From Pseudomonas sp. PSE14 (GTDB taxonomy: Bacteria; Pseudomonadota; Gammaproteobacteria; Pseudomonadales; Pseudomonadaceae): a DNA stretch of 64,000 nucleotides. The stretch is taken from positions 1,116,001-1,180,000 of the forward strand of contig NZ_CP115669.1 in NCBI RefSeq assembly GCF_029203285.1, written 5' to 3'. Of the stretch, positions 21,433-34,098 are shown one piece after another (position 1 is the stretch's first letter; each line of letters begins with the position of its first letter). The notes under the pieces were generated by a model, which did no database searches, was not told the DNA's origin, and saw nothing but the letters and a program-made list of their open reading frames with translations. Made by a program: the position numbers and the translations under genes.

Positions 21433-22407
21433 TCAGATCACTCCCGCGCGGGTCAGGTCGTGGATGTGCAGGACGCCCACCGGACGATCTTCCTCATCGA
21501 CCACGACGAGGACGCTGATCTTGTGGTCATCCATGATTTTCAAGGCTTCGGCGGCCAGCATGTCGGGACGCGCGGTCTTGCCGTGGACGGTCATGACCTG
21601 GTCGATGCTCACCTGGCGCACGTCCAGACCCTTGTCCAGGGTGCGGCGCAGGTCGCCGTCGGTAAAGATGCCGGCCAGCGTGCCCGCATCGTTGAGGACG
21701 ATGGTCATGCCCAGGCCCTTGCGGGTCATTTCCAGCAGCGCGCCGCTGAGCGAGGTGCCCTGCAGCACCTGGGGCAGCTCCTCGCCGACGTGCATCACGT
21801 TCTCGACCTTGAGCAGCAGGCGGCGGCCCAGCGCACCACCGGGGTGCGAGAAGGCGAAGTCCTCGGCGGTAAAGCCGCGGGCTTCCAGCAGGGCGATGGC
21901 CAGGGCGTCGCCGAGCACCAGCGACACCGTGGTCGACGAAGTGGGGGCGAGGTTCAGCGGGCAGGCTTCCTGCTCGACGCTGGCGTCCAGGTTGACCACC
22001 GCGGCCTTGGCCAGCGGCGACTCCGGATTGCCGGTCATGCTGATCAGGGTGATGCCCAGGCGTTTGATCAGGGGCAGCAGGGTGACGATTTCAGCGGTCG
22101 AGCCGGAGTTGGACAGCGCGATGACCACGTCGTCACGGGTGATCATGCCCATGTCGCCATGGCTGGCTTCAGCCGGGTGGACGAAGAATGCCGGTGTGCC
22201 GGTGCTGGCCAGGGTGGCGGCGATCTTGTTGCCGACGTGCCCGGACTTGCCCATGCCGACCACTACCACGCGACCGGTGCAGGCCAGCAACAGCTCGCAG
22301 GCCTGGGTGAAGTTCGCGCCGATGCGCGCCAGCAGTGAGTCCACGGCGTCGCGCTCAAGACGGATAGTGCGTTGCGCCGAGTGGATGAAATCGTGTTTCT
22401 GGCTCAT
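21433..22407 (-). CDS. kdsD: D-arabinose 5-phosphate isomerase
   Basis: A 324-residue enzyme converting ribulose 5-phosphate to arabinose 5-phosphate for Kdo. The SIS domain (GRVVVVGMGKSGHVGNKIAA and ALSNSGSTAEIVTL) occupies about residues 40-175; two CBS domains fill the rest (VLNDAGTLAGIFTDGDLRR). The ATG at 22407 gives the family start MSQKHDFIHSAQ; the longer open frame to 22584 runs through the promoter region. First gene of the kds-lpt operon. Confidence 0.96.
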   Translation of the reverse strand: MSQKHDFIHSAQRTIRLERDAVDSLLARIGANFTQACELLLACTGRVVVVGMGKSGHVGNKIAATLASTGTPAFFVHPAEASHGDMGMITRDDVVIALSNSGSTAEIVTLLPLIKRLGITLISMTGNPESPLAKAAVVNLDASVEQEACPLNLAPTSSTTVSLVLGDALAIALLEARGFTAEDFAFSHPGGALGRRLLLKVENVMHVGEELPQVLQGTSLSGALLEMTRKGLGMTIVLNDAGTLAGIFTDGDLRRTLDKGLDVRQVSIDQVMTVHGKTARPDMLAAEALKIMDDHKISVLVVVDEEDRPVGVLHIHDLTRAGVI

Positions 22408-22647
22408 GTTCGAAAGGCGTGGGGCGAAATGAAGGGCGAGATTATAACGGGAAAGTGCCAAACGCTCATTACACACATTCTTAATGTGAGCGTATTTTGC
22501 TGAACATTGCCTTAACGACCCCTGTGCAGGCCTTGGGGCGCGGCTTGCCGGGGTGCTATAGTTCGCGGCCGTTCGGCCTGTCACGCCGGGCCGTGCTCTC
22601 GTCGTGGGGGTGGGCTACAGGGACAGTGCCGTGATGCAAGGAGTTCT
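22408..22647. promoter_or_regulatory. kdsD/mlaF divergent promoter region
   Basis: This 240-bp gap holds a perfect minus-strand TATAAT (22446 to 22441), a likely kdsD -10. For mla there is TTGGGG (22533-22538) and TATAGT (22557-22562) with an 18-bp spacer. Between them an A/T-rich repeat, CACATT-CTT-AATGTG (within 22470-22495), may be an operator. Assignments are by consensus only. Confidence 0.5.
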
Positions 22648-23457
22648 ATGAGCACGAACGACCAATACGCTGTCGAGTTGAAGGGGCTGACCTTCAGGCG
22701 CGGCCAGCGTGCGATTTTCGATAACGTGGACATCCGCATCCCGCGCGGCAAGGTCACCGGGATCATGGGGCCCTCGGGTTGCGGCAAGACCACCCTGTTG
22801 CGGCTTATTGCCGCCCAGCTGCGCCCGTCGAAGGGCGAAGTGTGGGTCAACGGGCAGAACCTCCCCACGCTGGGGCGCAGCGACCTGTTCGACATGCGCA
22901 AGCAGTTCGGCGTGCTGTTCCAGAGCGGTGCGTTGTTCACCGACCTGGATGTCTTCGAGAACGTCGCCTTCCCGCTGCGGGTGCATACCCAGCTTCCTGA
23001 AGAGATGATTCGTGACATCGTCCTGATGAAGTTGCAAGCCGTGGGTCTGCGCGGGGCGGTGGAGTTGATGCCGGACGAGCTGTCCGGCGGCATGAAGCGC
23101 CGCGTGGCGCTGGCGCGGGCGATCGCGCTGGATCCGCAGATCCTCATGTACGACGAGCCTTTCGTGGGGCAGGACCCGATCGCCATGGGCGTTCTGGTGC
23201 GCCTGATCCGCCTGCTCAACGATGCGCTGGGCATCACCAGTATCGTGGTATCCCACGACCTGGCGGAGACCGCCAGCATCGCCGACTACATCTATATTGT
23301 CGGCGACGGCCGCGTGCTGGGGCACGGGACGCCGGATCAGTTGCAGCAGCTCGACGATGCGCGCGTGCGCCAGTTCATGAAGGGCATCCCCGACGGTCCC
23401 GTGCCGTTCCATTATCCTGCCCGCGATTATCGCGTCGATCTGCTGGGAGAACGCTGA
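22648..23457 (+). CDS. mlaF: Phospholipid-transport ABC ATPase MlaF
   Basis: A 269-residue ATPase of the MlaFEDB complex that maintains outer-membrane lipid asymmetry (named Ttg2A in Pseudomonas). Walker A is GPSGCGKTT (residues 41-49), signature [15 protein letters not shown], Walker [20 protein letters not shown] precedes the ATG. Its stop overlaps the mlaE start (TGATG). Confidence 0.96.
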   Translation: MSTNDQYAVELKGLTFRRGQRAIFDNVDIRIPRGKVTGIMGPSGCGKTTLLRLIAAQLRPSKGEVWVNGQNLPTLGRSDLFDMRKQFGVLFQSGALFTDLDVFENVAFPLRVHTQLPEEMIRDIVLMKLQAVGLRGAVELMPDELSGGMKRRVALARAIALDPQILMYDEPFVGQDPIAMGVLVRLIRLLNDALGITSIVVSHDLAETASIADYIYIVGDGRVLGHGTPDQLQQLDDARVRQFMKGIPDGPVPFHYPARDYRVDLLGER

Positions 23458-24254
23458 TGCGCAAGATTTCACAGCTCGAGCGAATTCGTCTGCTCGGGCG
23501 CGCTGGCCTCGATGTCCTGGAGGCGCTCGGCCGTTCGACCCTGTTCCTGGTGCATGCGATCTTCGGTCGTGGCGTTCACAGCGGTGCCTTCCAGTTGCTG
23601 GTCAAGCAGCTGTACTCCGTCGGTGTGCTGTCGCTGGCGATCATCGTGGTGTCCGGGCTGTTCATCGGCATGGTGCTTGCCCTGCAGGGCTACAACATCC
23701 TGGTGAGCTATGGTTCCGAGCAGGCGGTTGGCCAGATGGTGGCCTTGACCCTGTTGCGTGAACTGGGGCCGGTGGTGACGGGTCTGTTGTTCGCGGGGCG
23801 TGCCGGTTCGGCGCTGACCGCCGAAATCGGCAACATGAAGTCCACTGAACAGCTGTCGAGCCTGGAGATGATTGGCGTCGATCCGCTCAAGTACATCATT
23901 GCGCCGCGCCTGTGGGCCGGTTTCATCTCCATGCCTCTGCTGGCGACTATCTTCAGTGTCGTCGGCATCTGGGGTGGGGCAATGGTCGCGGTGGACTGGC
24001 TGGGCGTATACGAAGGTTCCTACTGGTCGAACATGCAGAACAGCGTGCTGTTCACCAAGGACGTCCTCAATGGTGTGATCAAGAGCGTGGTGTTCGCCTT
24101 CGTGGTGACATGGATCGCCGTCTTCCAGGGCTATGACTGCGAGCCCACCTCGGAAGGTATCAGTCGCGCAACGACGCGCACCGTAGTCTATGCCTCCCTG
24201 GCCGTGCTGGGGTTGGACTTCATCCTGACCGCTTTGATGTTTGGAGACTTCTGA
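23457..24254 (+). CDS. mlaE: Phospholipid-transport permease MlaE
   Basis: A 265-residue inner-membrane permease with about five hydrophobic segments ([20 protein letters not shown] and others) and the conserved [20 protein letters not shown] cytoplasmic coupling helix contacting MlaF. One-base overlaps with mlaF and mlaD show tight coupling. Confidence 0.96.
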   Translation: MRKISQLERIRLLGRAGLDVLEALGRSTLFLVHAIFGRGVHSGAFQLLVKQLYSVGVLSLAIIVVSGLFIGMVLALQGYNILVSYGSEQAVGQMVALTLLRELGPVVTGLLFAGRAGSALTAEIGNMKSTEQLSSLEMIGVDPLKYIIAPRLWAGFISMPLLATIFSVVGIWGGAMVAVDWLGVYEGSYWSNMQNSVLFTKDVLNGVIKSVVFAFVVTWIAVFQGYDCEPTSEGISRATTRTVVYASLAVLGLDFILTALMFGDF

Positions 24255-24727
24255 TGCAAACCCGCACCCTGGAAATCGGTGTAGGCCTGTTCATTCTGGC
24301 CGGTCTGCTGGCCCTGCTGCTGTTGGCCCTGCGGGTCAGCGGTCTGACCATCGGCAACACGGGCGACACCTACAGGCTGTATGCCTATTTCGACAATATT
24401 TCCGGCGTTACCGTGCGTGGCAAGGTGACCATGGCTGGCGTGACCATCGGCAAGGTCACCGCGATCGACCTGGATCACGACACCTACCGCGGTCGCGTGA
24501 CCATGGAAATCAACCGCCAGGTGAACAACCTGCCGGACGATTCCACCGCATCCATCCTCACCGCAGGTCTCCTGGGTGAGAAGTACATCGGTATCAGCGT
24601 CGGCGGCGACGAGGAGTTGCTCAAGGACGGCGATACCATCAAGGACACCCAGTCCGCCCTGGTGCTCGAAGACCTGATCGGCAAATTCCTGCTGAATTCG
24701 GTCAACAAAGACGACTCGAAGAAATGA
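24254..24727 (+). CDS. mlaD: Phospholipid-binding MCE protein MlaD
   Basis: A 157-residue protein with one N-terminal membrane anchor (LFILAGLLALLLLALRV) and a single MCE domain (YFDNISGVTVRGKVTMAGVT), forming the hexameric ring over MlaE. The C-terminal leucine-containing helix ALVLEDLIGKFLLNSV would line the central pore. Normal length for the family. Confidence 0.96.
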   Translation: MQTRTLEIGVGLFILAGLLALLLLALRVSGLTIGNTGDTYRLYAYFDNISGVTVRGKVTMAGVTIGKVTAIDLDHDTYRGRVTMEINRQVNNLPDDSTASILTAGLLGEKYIGISVGGDEELLKDGDTIKDTQSALVLEDLIGKFLLNSVNKDDSKK

Positions 24728-24738
24728 GGATTGATTCC

Positions 24739-25389
24739 ATGTTGAAAACCTTGCGTCGTGGCCTTCTGGTCGTGCTCGCCATGCTGCCGCTGTTCGCTCA
24801 GGCCGAGCAGACCGCACAGCAAGTGGTACAGCAGACCGTCGACAGCCTGCTGACTGATCTGAAAACCAACAAGGCCAACTACAAGGCCAATCCCCAGGCG
24901 TTCTACGACACCCTGAACCGCATTCTCGGCCCGGTGGTGGATTCCGAGGGCATCGCCAAGGGCGTGATGACCGTCAAGTATTCGCGCGGCGCCACTCCGG
25001 AGCAGATCAAACGCTTCGAGGAAGCCTTCAAGAGCAGCCTGTTCCAGTTCTACGGCAATGCCCTGCTGGAGTACGACAACCAGACCATTCGCGTGCTGAA
25101 CACCGGCAAGCAGGACCAGGACCGCGCGTCGGTGAACATGGAAGTGGTCGGTACCAATGGTGCCGTCTATCCGGTGCAGTACACCATGGTCAACCAGGGC
25201 GGCAACTGGCGTCTGCGTAACGTGATCATCAACGGCATCAACATCGGCAAGCTGTTCCGCGACCAGTTCGCCGACTCCATGCAGAAGAACCGCAATGACC
25301 TGGAGAAGACCATCGCTGGCTGGGGCCAGGTGGTTGCCAATGCCCAGGAAGCGGCCAAGGGCCAGAAGCCGGAAGGCGGCGCCCAATGA
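24739..25389 (+). CDS. mlaC: Periplasmic phospholipid-binding protein MlaC
   Basis: A 216-residue secreted carrier shuttling phospholipid between the outer-membrane MlaA and MlaD. A signal peptide (MLKTLRRGLLVVLAMLPLFA then QA) is followed by the Ttg2 fold (VDSLLTDLKTNKANYKANPQ). The ATG at 24739 follows GAGG; an ATG at 24724 overlapping the mlaD stop (ATGA) would add five residues. Both are possible. Confidence 0.94.
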   Translation: MLKTLRRGLLVVLAMLPLFAQAEQTAQQVVQQTVDSLLTDLKTNKANYKANPQAFYDTLNRILGPVVDSEGIAKGVMTVKYSRGATPEQIKRFEEAFKSSLFQFYGNALLEYDNQTIRVLNTGKQDQDRASVNMEVVGTNGAVYPVQYTMVNQGGNWRLRNVIINGINIGKLFRDQFADSMQKNRNDLEKTIAGWGQVVANAQEAAKGQKPEGGAQ

Positions 25390-25694
25390 GCCAAGGCAGC
25401 ATCACGCAGCGCGCCGATGGCGAGCTCGCGCTGGCCGGTGTGCTGGATTACAGCACCGGGCCTGCGCTGCGCGAGCAGGGCGGTTGCCTGATCGCCGCGA
25501 GCAAGGCCGGCGCCCTGCGCCTGGACTGCTCGGCAGTGGAGCGTTCCAGCAGCGTCGGTTTGTCGCTGCTGCTGTCCTTCACCCGTGATGCGCGCAAGGC
25601 CGGCAAGACGCTGCAGATCGTCGGAATGCCCAACGACATGCAGGAAATCGCCAAGGTTGGCGGTCTCCTGGAGATCCTGCCGCTGCAGCACTGA
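25386..25694 (+). CDS. mlaB: STAS-domain protein MlaB
   Basis: A 102-residue STAS-domain protein that binds MlaF and is needed for assembly of MlaFEDB. The conserved DCSAVERSSSVGLSLLLSF segment carries the STAS serine/threonine region. ATGA overlap with mlaC. An intrinsic terminator follows, closing the mla operon. Confidence 0.93.
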   Translation: MSQGSITQRADGELALAGVLDYSTGPALREQGGCLIAASKAGALRLDCSAVERSSSVGLSLLLSFTRDARKAGKTLQIVGMPNDMQEIAKVGGLLEILPLQH

Positions 25695-25703
25695 CGTACG
25701 AAG

Positions 25704-25757
25704 CAAAGCCCTCCGTCCGCGACTTCCCCTGGCGGGGTTCGCAGGCGGGGGGCTTTT
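25704..25757 (+). terminator. mla operon terminator
   Basis: AAGCCCTCCGTCCGCGA pairs with TCGCAGGCGGGGGGCTT across a loop, followed by TTTTTTG. Long stem with a few mismatches and a good T-run. Confidence 0.8.
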
Positions 25758-25805
25758 TTGTATCATGGCCGACCCGCGCGCGTAGGGCGCCGAACGAGGT
25801 TGAGC

Positions 25806-27331
<1,526 letters not shown>

Positions 27332-27345
27332 GGCTGAGCCAGACC

Positions 27346-27981
27346 ATGCTGACGATTGCCCTGTCCAAGGGCCGCATCCTCGACGACACCCTGCCGCTGC
27401 TCGCAGCGGCAGGCATCGTGCCGACCGAGAATCCGGACAAGAGCCGCAAGCTGATCATCCCCACCACCCTCGATGACGTGCGCCTGCTGATCGTGCGCGC
27501 CACCGACGTGCCGACCTATGTCGAGCACGGCGCCGCCGACCTCGGCGTCGCGGGCAAGGACGTGCTCATGGAGTACGGTGGCCAGGGCCTGTACGAGCCG
27601 CTGGACCTGAAGATCGCCAACTGCAAGCTGATGACCGCCGGCGCGGTCGGTGCGCTGGAGCCCAAGGGGCGCCTGCGCGTGGCCACCAAGTTCGTCAATG
27701 TCGCCAAGCGCTACTACGCCGAACAGGGCCGCCAGGTCGATGTGATCAAGCTGTATGGCTCCATGGAGCTGGCACCGCTGGTCGGCCTTGCCGACAAGAT
27801 CATCGACGTGGTCGACACCGGTAATACCCTGCGTGCGAACGGCCTGGAGCCCCAGGAACTGATCGCGCACATCAGCTCGCGCCTGGTGGTGAACAAGGCC
27901 TCGATGAAGATGCAGCATGCTCGCATCCAGGCGCTGATCGACACCCTGCGTGAAGCGGTGGAGTCTCGACACCGGGCGTAA
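27346..27981 (+). CDS. hisG: ATP phosphoribosyltransferase, short form
   Basis: A 211-residue HisG of the short type, which needs the regulatory subunit HisZ for feedback control. The start [20 protein letters not shown] is diagnostic; the PRPP-binding stretch is [16 protein letters not shown]. No C-terminal regulatory domain is present. hisZ is not in this window. The in-frame start at 27274 lies inside murA and is not used. Confidence 0.96.
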   Translation: MLTIALSKGRILDDTLPLLAAAGIVPTENPDKSRKLIIPTTLDDVRLLIVRATDVPTYVEHGAADLGVAGKDVLMEYGGQGLYEPLDLKIANCKLMTAGAVGALEPKGRLRVATKFVNVAKRYYAEQGRQVDVIKLYGSMELAPLVGLADKIIDVVDTGNTLRANGLEPQELIAHISSRLVVNKASMKMQHARIQALIDTLREAVESRHRA

Positions 27982-28035
27982 TTCCTAGCGCGGCCGTCTG
28001 GCTGCGTCCGCCTATCCGTGTCATAGCCAAATTTT

Positions 28036-28080
28036 CTCGGGTGCCCGCACGGTAGGCTTGATAGTCTTGCGGCGCCCGAG
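28036..28080 (+). promoter_or_regulatory. Stem-loop in the hisG-hisD gap
   Basis: CTCGGGTGCC (28036-28045) pairs with GGCGCCCGAG (28071-28080), ten pairs including one G-U, around a 25-nt loop. No T-run follows. It sits 26 bases before the hisD ATG in a 124-bp gap, so it may affect hisD translation or mRNA stability. Confidence 0.4.
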
Positions 28081-28105
28081 ATCATGCCAATTAAAGAGGC
28101 CAGCT

Positions 28106-29425
28106 ATGACCGCACCCTTCGCTATCCGTCGACTCAACGCCGCCGATCCGGACTTCGCGCGTCATCTGGACCATCTGCTCTCCTGGGAAAGCGTGTCCGA
28201 CGATGCGGTGAACCAGCGCGTGCTGGACATTATCGCCGACGTGCGCAACCGTGGCGACGCCGCCGTGGTGGAGTTCACCCAGCGTTTCGACGGCGTCGAC
28301 GCCAAGTCCATGGCCGACCTGATCCTGCCGCGTGAGCGTCTGGAACTGGCCCTGACCCGCATCACCCCGGCTCAGCGTGAAGCGCTGGAAGTTGCCGCTG
28401 AGCGCGTGCGCAGCTACCACGAGAAGCAGAAGCAGGACTCCTGGCGTTACACCGAGGCCGACGGCACCGTGCTTGGCCAGCAGGTCACCCCGCTGGACCG
28501 TGCCGGCCTGTACGTACCGGGTGGCAAGGCGTCCTACCCGTCTTCCGTGCTGATGAACGCCATTCCGGCCAAGGTCGCCGGCGTCGCCGAAGTGGTGATG
28601 GTGGTTCCGACCCCGCGCGGCGAGATCAATGAAATTGTCCTGGCAGCCGCTTGCATCGCCGGTGTCGACCGCGTCTTCACCATTGGCGGCGCCCAGGCCG
28701 TGGCCGCGCTGGCCTACGGCACCGAGAGTGTGCCGCAGGTAGACAAGATCGTCGGCCCGGGCAACATCTACGTCGCCACCGCCAAGCGCCATGTGTTCGG
28801 CCAGGTCGGCATCGACATGATCGCCGGTCCGTCCGAGATCCTCGTGGTCTGCGACGGCGGCACCGATCCGGACTGGATCGCCATGGACCTGTTCTCCCAG
28901 GCAGAGCACGACGAAGATGCCCAGGCCATCCTGGTCAGCCCGGACGCCGAGTTCCTTGGCAAGGTTGCGGCGAGCATCGAGAAGCTGCTGCCGACCATGG
29001 AGCGTGCCGAGATCATCCGCACTTCGCTGACCAACCGTGGCGCGCTGATCCTGGTCGCCGACCAGGACCGTGCTTGTGAGGTCGCCAACCGCATCGCCCC
29101 GGAACACCTGGAACTGTCGGTGGCCGATCCGGAAAGCTGGCTGCCGAAGATCCGCCATGCCGGCGCCATCTTCATGGGCCGCTACACCGCCGAGGCGCTG
29201 GGCGACTACTGCGCCGGCCCGAACCACGTGCTGCCGACTTCCGGCACCGCGCGTTTCTCCTCGCCGCTGGGCGTGTATGACTTCCAGAAGCGTTCCTCGA
29301 TCATCTTCTGCTCCGCGCCGGGGGCTTCCGAGCTGGGCAAGACCGCATCGATCCTGGCTCGTGGCGAGTCCCTGACCGCCCACGCGCGCAGCGCCGAATT
29401 CCGCATTCTGGACAAGGGGGAGTAA
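28106..29425 (+). CDS. hisD: Histidinol dehydrogenase
   Basis: A 439-residue zinc enzyme performing the last two oxidations of histidine synthesis. It shows [17 protein letters not shown], the signature [16 protein letters not shown] and zinc-ligand region [12 protein letters not shown]. The start [15 protein letters not shown] follows AGAGG; an upstream GTG/ATG-type extension from 28058 falls in the leader. Followed by hisC after 3 bp. Confidence 0.97.
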   Translation: MTAPFAIRRLNAADPDFARHLDHLLSWESVSDDAVNQRVLDIIADVRNRGDAAVVEFTQRFDGVDAKSMADLILPRERLELALTRITPAQREALEVAAERVRSYHEKQKQDSWRYTEADGTVLGQQVTPLDRAGLYVPGGKASYPSSVLMNAIPAKVAGVAEVVMVVPTPRGEINEIVLAAACIAGVDRVFTIGGAQAVAALAYGTESVPQVDKIVGPGNIYVATAKRHVFGQVGIDMIAGPSEILVVCDGGTDPDWIAMDLFSQAEHDEDAQAILVSPDAEFLGKVAASIEKLLPTMERAEIIRTSLTNRGALILVADQDRACEVANRIAPEHLELSVADPESWLPKIRHAGAIFMGRYTAEALGDYCAGPNHVLPTSGTARFSSPLGVYDFQKRSSIIFCSAPGASELGKTASILARGESLTAHARSAEFRILDKGE

Positions 29426-29428
29426 CCG

Positions 29429-30484
29429 ATGAGCAAATTCTGGAGTCCCTTCGTCAAGGAGCTGGTGCCCTACGTTCCGGGTGAGCAGCCGAAGCTGGCC
29501 AAGCTGGTCAAGCTGAACACCAACGAGAACCCCTACGGCCCGTCGCCGAAGGTGGTCGCCGCGATCCAGGCCGAGCTGAACGACACGCTGCGCCTGTATC
29601 CGGACCCCAACGCCGATCGCCTGAAGCAGACCATTGCCGAGTACCACGGCGTAAAGGCTTCCCAGGTGTTCGTCGGCAACGGTTCGGACGAGGTCCTGGC
29701 CCACGCCTTCCACGCGCTGTTCCAGCACGGCAAGCCGCTGCTGTTCCCCGACGTGACCTACAGCTTCTACCCGGTCTACTGCGGCCTCTACGGTATCGAC
29801 TTCGAAGCGCTGCCGCTGGATGAGCAGTTCCAGATCCGAGTCGAGGATTACGCGCGTCCCAACGGGGGCATCATCTTCCCCAACCCCAACGCCCCCACCG
29901 GTTGCCTGCTGCCGCTGGAGGCCATCGAGCGTCTGCTGCAAGCCAGCCCCGACAGCGTGTTGCTGGTGGACGAGGCCTACGTCGACTTCGGCGGTGAGAG
30001 CGCGATTTCCCTGGTCAATCGCTACCCGAACCTGCTGGTTGCACAGACCCTGTCCAAATCGCGCTCCCTGGCCGGCCTGCGGGTCGGCTTCGCGGTCGGT
30101 CACGAAGACCTGGTCGAGGCGCTGGAACGGGTGAAGAACAGCTTCAACTCCTACCCGCTGGACCGCCTGGCGCTGGCCGGCGCGGTGGCGTCGTTTGAGG
30201 ACCAGGCCTACTTCGAGCAGACCTGCAACGCAGTTATCCACAGCCGCGAGAAGCTGGTCGCAGAGCTCAATACCCTGGGCTTCGAGGTGCTGCCGTCGGC
30301 GGCGAACTTCATCTTCGCCCGCCACCCGCAGCGTGATGGCGCCGAACTGGCCGCGGCCCTGCGCGAGGAGAGCGTGATCGTGCGTCACTTCAAGCAGCAG
30401 CGGATCAACCAGTTCCTGCGCATCAGCATCGGCACCGAGGAGCAGAACCAAGCGCTGGTGGATGCCTTGCGCTTGAAGCTGTAA
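29429..30484 (+). CDS. hisC: Histidinol-phosphate aminotransferase
   Basis: A 351-residue fold-type I PLP enzyme. The N-terminal [18 protein letters not shown] is the HisC signature; the PLP lysine lies in [15 protein letters not shown]. Pseudomonads often carry a second hisC elsewhere, so this may be the his-pathway copy. Strong terminator after the stop. Confidence 0.96.
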   Translation: MSKFWSPFVKELVPYVPGEQPKLAKLVKLNTNENPYGPSPKVVAAIQAELNDTLRLYPDPNADRLKQTIAEYHGVKASQVFVGNGSDEVLAHAFHALFQHGKPLLFPDVTYSFYPVYCGLYGIDFEALPLDEQFQIRVEDYARPNGGIIFPNPNAPTGCLLPLEAIERLLQASPDSVLLVDEAYVDFGGESAISLVNRYPNLLVAQTLSKSRSLAGLRVGFAVGHEDLVEALERVKNSFNSYPLDRLALAGAVASFEDQAYFEQTCNAVIHSREKLVAELNTLGFEVLPSAANFIFARHPQRDGAELAAALREESVIVRHFKQQRINQFLRISIGTEEQNQALVDALRLKL

Positions 30485-30495
30485 TCCAGGCTGCA

Positions 30496-30530
30496 AAAGA
30501 AAACGGCGCCCTTGGGCGCCGTTTTTCTTT
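30496..30530. terminator. Terminator between hisC and algW
   Basis: AAACGGCGCCC and GGGCGCCGTTT flank a short loop, with A-run before and TTTTTC after, so it can work in both directions for the convergent genes. Confidence 0.9.
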
Positions 30531-30546
30531 GAAGCAGCGGGCTGGA

Positions 30547-31695
<1,149 letters not shown>

Positions 31696-31808
31696 CGAAG
31701 AAAATCCTTGGGGTTGCTTGGCCGGGGGATGGCCGATAGGGTGGCGGCCATTATACGGGCGGCGCGCCAAGAAAATAGACGCCTGTAGCCGTGTTTGGAG
31801 GAATTTCT

Positions 31809-32567
31809 ATGGCTATCGCACTGAGCACTCTGGTCGAGGAAGCCGACCGCTACCTGGACGCCGCGAAGGTCCAGGATTACTGCCCCAACGGCTTGCAGGT
31901 CGAGGGCCGCCCGCAGGTGCGCCGCATCGTTTCCGGTGTGACCGCCAGCCAGGCGCTGCTGGATGCAGCCGTGGAGGCCGACGCCGATGTGGTGCTGGTG
32001 CACCACGGCTATTTCTGGAAGGGCGAGAATCCCTGTGTGGTCGGTATGAAGCAGCGGCGTCTGAAGACCCTGCTGAGTCGCGACATCAGTCTGCTGGCCT
32101 ATCACTTGCCGCTGGACCTGCACCCCGAGGTGGGCAACAACGTGCAGCTCGGCCGCCAGCTCGGCTTCGAGATCGAAGGGCCGTTGGAGCCGGGCAATCC
32201 GCGCTCCATCGTACTGGTCGGTTCGCTGCCCGAACCCATGCTGCCCAGCGATCTGGCGATCCATGTGCGTGACGTGCTGGGCCGTGAGCCGTTGCTGGTG
32301 GAAGGCGAGCAGCCGATCCGCCGCATCGCCTGGTGCACCGGCGGTGCCCAGGGCTATATCGACCAGGCCATTGCCGCCGGCGTCGATGCCTATCTGACCG
32401 GAGAGGTCTCCGAGCAGACCGTACACAGCGCGCGGGAAAACGGCATCAGCTTCATCGCTGCCGGCCACCACGCTACCGAGCGCTACGGGGTGCAGGCGCT
32501 GGGGGATTACCTGGCCAAGCGCTTCGCCGTCGAACATCTGTTCATCGATTGCCCGAATCCCGCCTGA
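31809..32567 (+). CDS. Nif3-like dinuclear metal center protein (YbgI family)
   Basis: A 252-residue protein of the Nif3/DUF34 family. Metal-binding motifs LVHHGYFWK, AYHLPLDLHPEVGNN and AAGHHATERYGV are intact. E. coli YbgI has been associated with GTP cyclohydrolase-like or DNA-repair roles, but its true function is unsettled. ATG at 31809 is preceded by GGAGG; the ATG at 31791 lies ahead of that site. Divergent from algW across a 113-bp gap. Confidence 0.9.
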   Translation: MAIALSTLVEEADRYLDAAKVQDYCPNGLQVEGRPQVRRIVSGVTASQALLDAAVEADADVVLVHHGYFWKGENPCVVGMKQRRLKTLLSRDISLLAYHLPLDLHPEVGNNVQLGRQLGFEIEGPLEPGNPRSIVLVGSLPEPMLPSDLAIHVRDVLGREPLLVEGEQPIRRIAWCTGGAQGYIDQAIAAGVDAYLTGEVSEQTVHSARENGISFIAAGHHATERYGVQALGDYLAKRFAVEHLFIDCPNPA

Positions 32568-32598
32568 GGCCGGCAGCAGCCAGCCTCGGCTGGAGCAC

Positions 32599-33705
32599 TC
32601 AAGGGGTCGTGGCGTAGCGTTGGCGCGCCTGGCCCACAGCCTTGCCCAGCTCCCACACCGCCATGGCGTAATGCGTGCTGTGGTTGTAGCGGGTGATCAC
32701 GTAGAAGTTCGGCAGGCCATACCAGTACTGGTAGTTACGCCCCATGTCCAGGCGCAACAGGCTGGCCTGCTGGTGGCCGCTGAGCGAGCCTTGCGGGCGC
32801 AGACCGACGGCGGACAGAGTGGCGACCGGGTACATGGTCTGGAAGCCATTCTCCAGCGACGGCGCCTGGCCGCTGGCGGGCACCGCCACCAGGTCGCCGC
32901 TGATCCAGCCGTGCTGCTTGAAGTAGTTGGCCACGCTGCCAATGGCATCGCGCGGGTTCCACAGGTCGATGTGGCCGTCGCCGTCGAAGTCCACCGCGTA
33001 CTGGGTGAAGGACGAGGGCATGAACTGTCCGTAGCCCATGGCGCCGGCATAGGAGCCGCGCAATGCCAGCGGGTCATCGCCTTCCTTGCGCGCCTGCAGG
33101 AGGAACTGCTCCAGCTCGCCGCTGAAGAACTCGGCGCGGCGCGGGTAGGAGAAGGACAGGGTGGCCAGCGCGTCGATGATCCGCGTCTTGCCCATCACGC
33201 GGCCCCAGCGGGTTTCCACGCCAATGATGCCGACGATAATTTCCGGCGGTACGCCATAAGTACGGTAGGCGCGCATCAGGTCGCCTTCGTACTGGTTCCA
33301 GAACTGAACGCCGTTCTGCACGTTGTCCGGGGTAATGAACTTCTTGCGGTAGCGCAGCCAGGCACCGTTCGGTCCGCTGGGCGGCGTGTAGGTCGGCGCC
33401 TGGCGGTCCATCAGGCGGATTACCCAGTCCAGTTCCTGTGTCTGGGCAAACAGGTCATGCAGGTTCTGCCGGTTGAAGCCATGCTTGCTCACCATCATGT
33501 CGATGAAGCGATTGGCATTGGCATTGTTGGCGTAATCGCCGCGCAGCGGGGTGATCGGCTGTACCGAGCCGAACGCCGGGTGGGCGCTGGGGCTGATCAG
33601 GGTAGGGGCCTGCGGCTTGGTAGCCGACTGGGGAGCGGATGTGGGTTTGCTGCTGCACGCTGAAATCAGGACAAGCAAAGGCAGAGCGAGAGCGATGCGG
33701 CGCAT
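32599..33705 (-). CDS. mltB: Membrane-bound lytic murein transglycosylase B (MltB type)
   Basis: A 368-residue lipoprotein that cleaves peptidoglycan glycan strands with 1,6-anhydro ring formation. The lipobox is LVLISAC (Cys17). The catalytic glutamate is in IIGVETRWGRV, and the family block RGSYAGAMGYGQFMPSSF and DIWNPRDAIGSVANYF-like DLWNPRDAIGSVANYF are present. Convergent with the Nif3-like gene. Confidence 0.94.
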   Translation of the reverse strand: MRRIALALPLLVLISACSSKPTSAPQSATKPQAPTLISPSAHPAFGSVQPITPLRGDYANNANANRFIDMMVSKHGFNRQNLHDLFAQTQELDWVIRLMDRQAPTYTPPSGPNGAWLRYRKKFITPDNVQNGVQFWNQYEGDLMRAYRTYGVPPEIIVGIIGVETRWGRVMGKTRIIDALATLSFSYPRRAEFFSGELEQFLLQARKEGDDPLALRGSYAGAMGYGQFMPSSFTQYAVDFDGDGHIDLWNPRDAIGSVANYFKQHGWISGDLVAVPASGQAPSLENGFQTMYPVATLSAVGLRPQGSLSGHQQASLLRLDMGRNYQYWYGLPNFYVITRYNHSTHYAMAVWELGKAVGQARQRYATTP

Positions 33706-34098
33706 GGGAAATCTTCTGGGACAGGAAAAGTGCTCGCTATGCTAGCGCAGAGCGCTTCCCAGGCAAGCGCAAGTCGCCAGGTACAGGCTCTCAATCTGTT
33801 GCAGGAAGCGTTTTCCGGATGATCGGCAGGGGCCTGTGCCGGGATTCGATCGTGAGGTGAACCGTTGCTTCGGTCGAGTCCCGAATCGCTGTGCCAGCGT
33901 AGTCTTTCTGTGCTTGCCGGAGCGGGGCTGGGGCACCTTGCCGGCCGGCAATCCCGCGGGCTCCAGCAGTGAGCGCGGACGGCTATATGTGTATATTTTT
34001 TCGGTATAACAGGCGCGCGGGTTAGAGCCCTGCGCTGTGTTAGAGTGCGCCCTCGTCTACGGCCCGAAGGCCGTCCATAAGCAATTCCGTGAGTAGCC
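33706..34098 (+). promoter_or_regulatory. cysD: mltB-cysD intergenic region with probable cysD promoter
   Basis: This 393-bp stretch has no credible gene. At 33983-34010 an A/T-rich island (TATATGTG, then TATATTTTTT, then TATAAC at 34005-34010) stands out from the GC-rich background. It resembles LysR-type CysB sites and could also supply a -10. CysB control of cysD is known in other bacteria; here it is inferred. The rest (33706-33980) holds nothing I recognise beyond the mltB promoter. Confidence 0.4.

Noticed and set aside
22441-22465. Possible sigma-54 promoter for kdsD (TGGCAC on the minus strand)
   Set aside because: The GC of the -12 element is missing at the right spacing; a sigma-70 TATAAT explains the site better.
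28091-30496. 801-codon minus-strand frame opposite hisD-hisC
   Set aside because: Same reason: composition-driven shadow of real genes.
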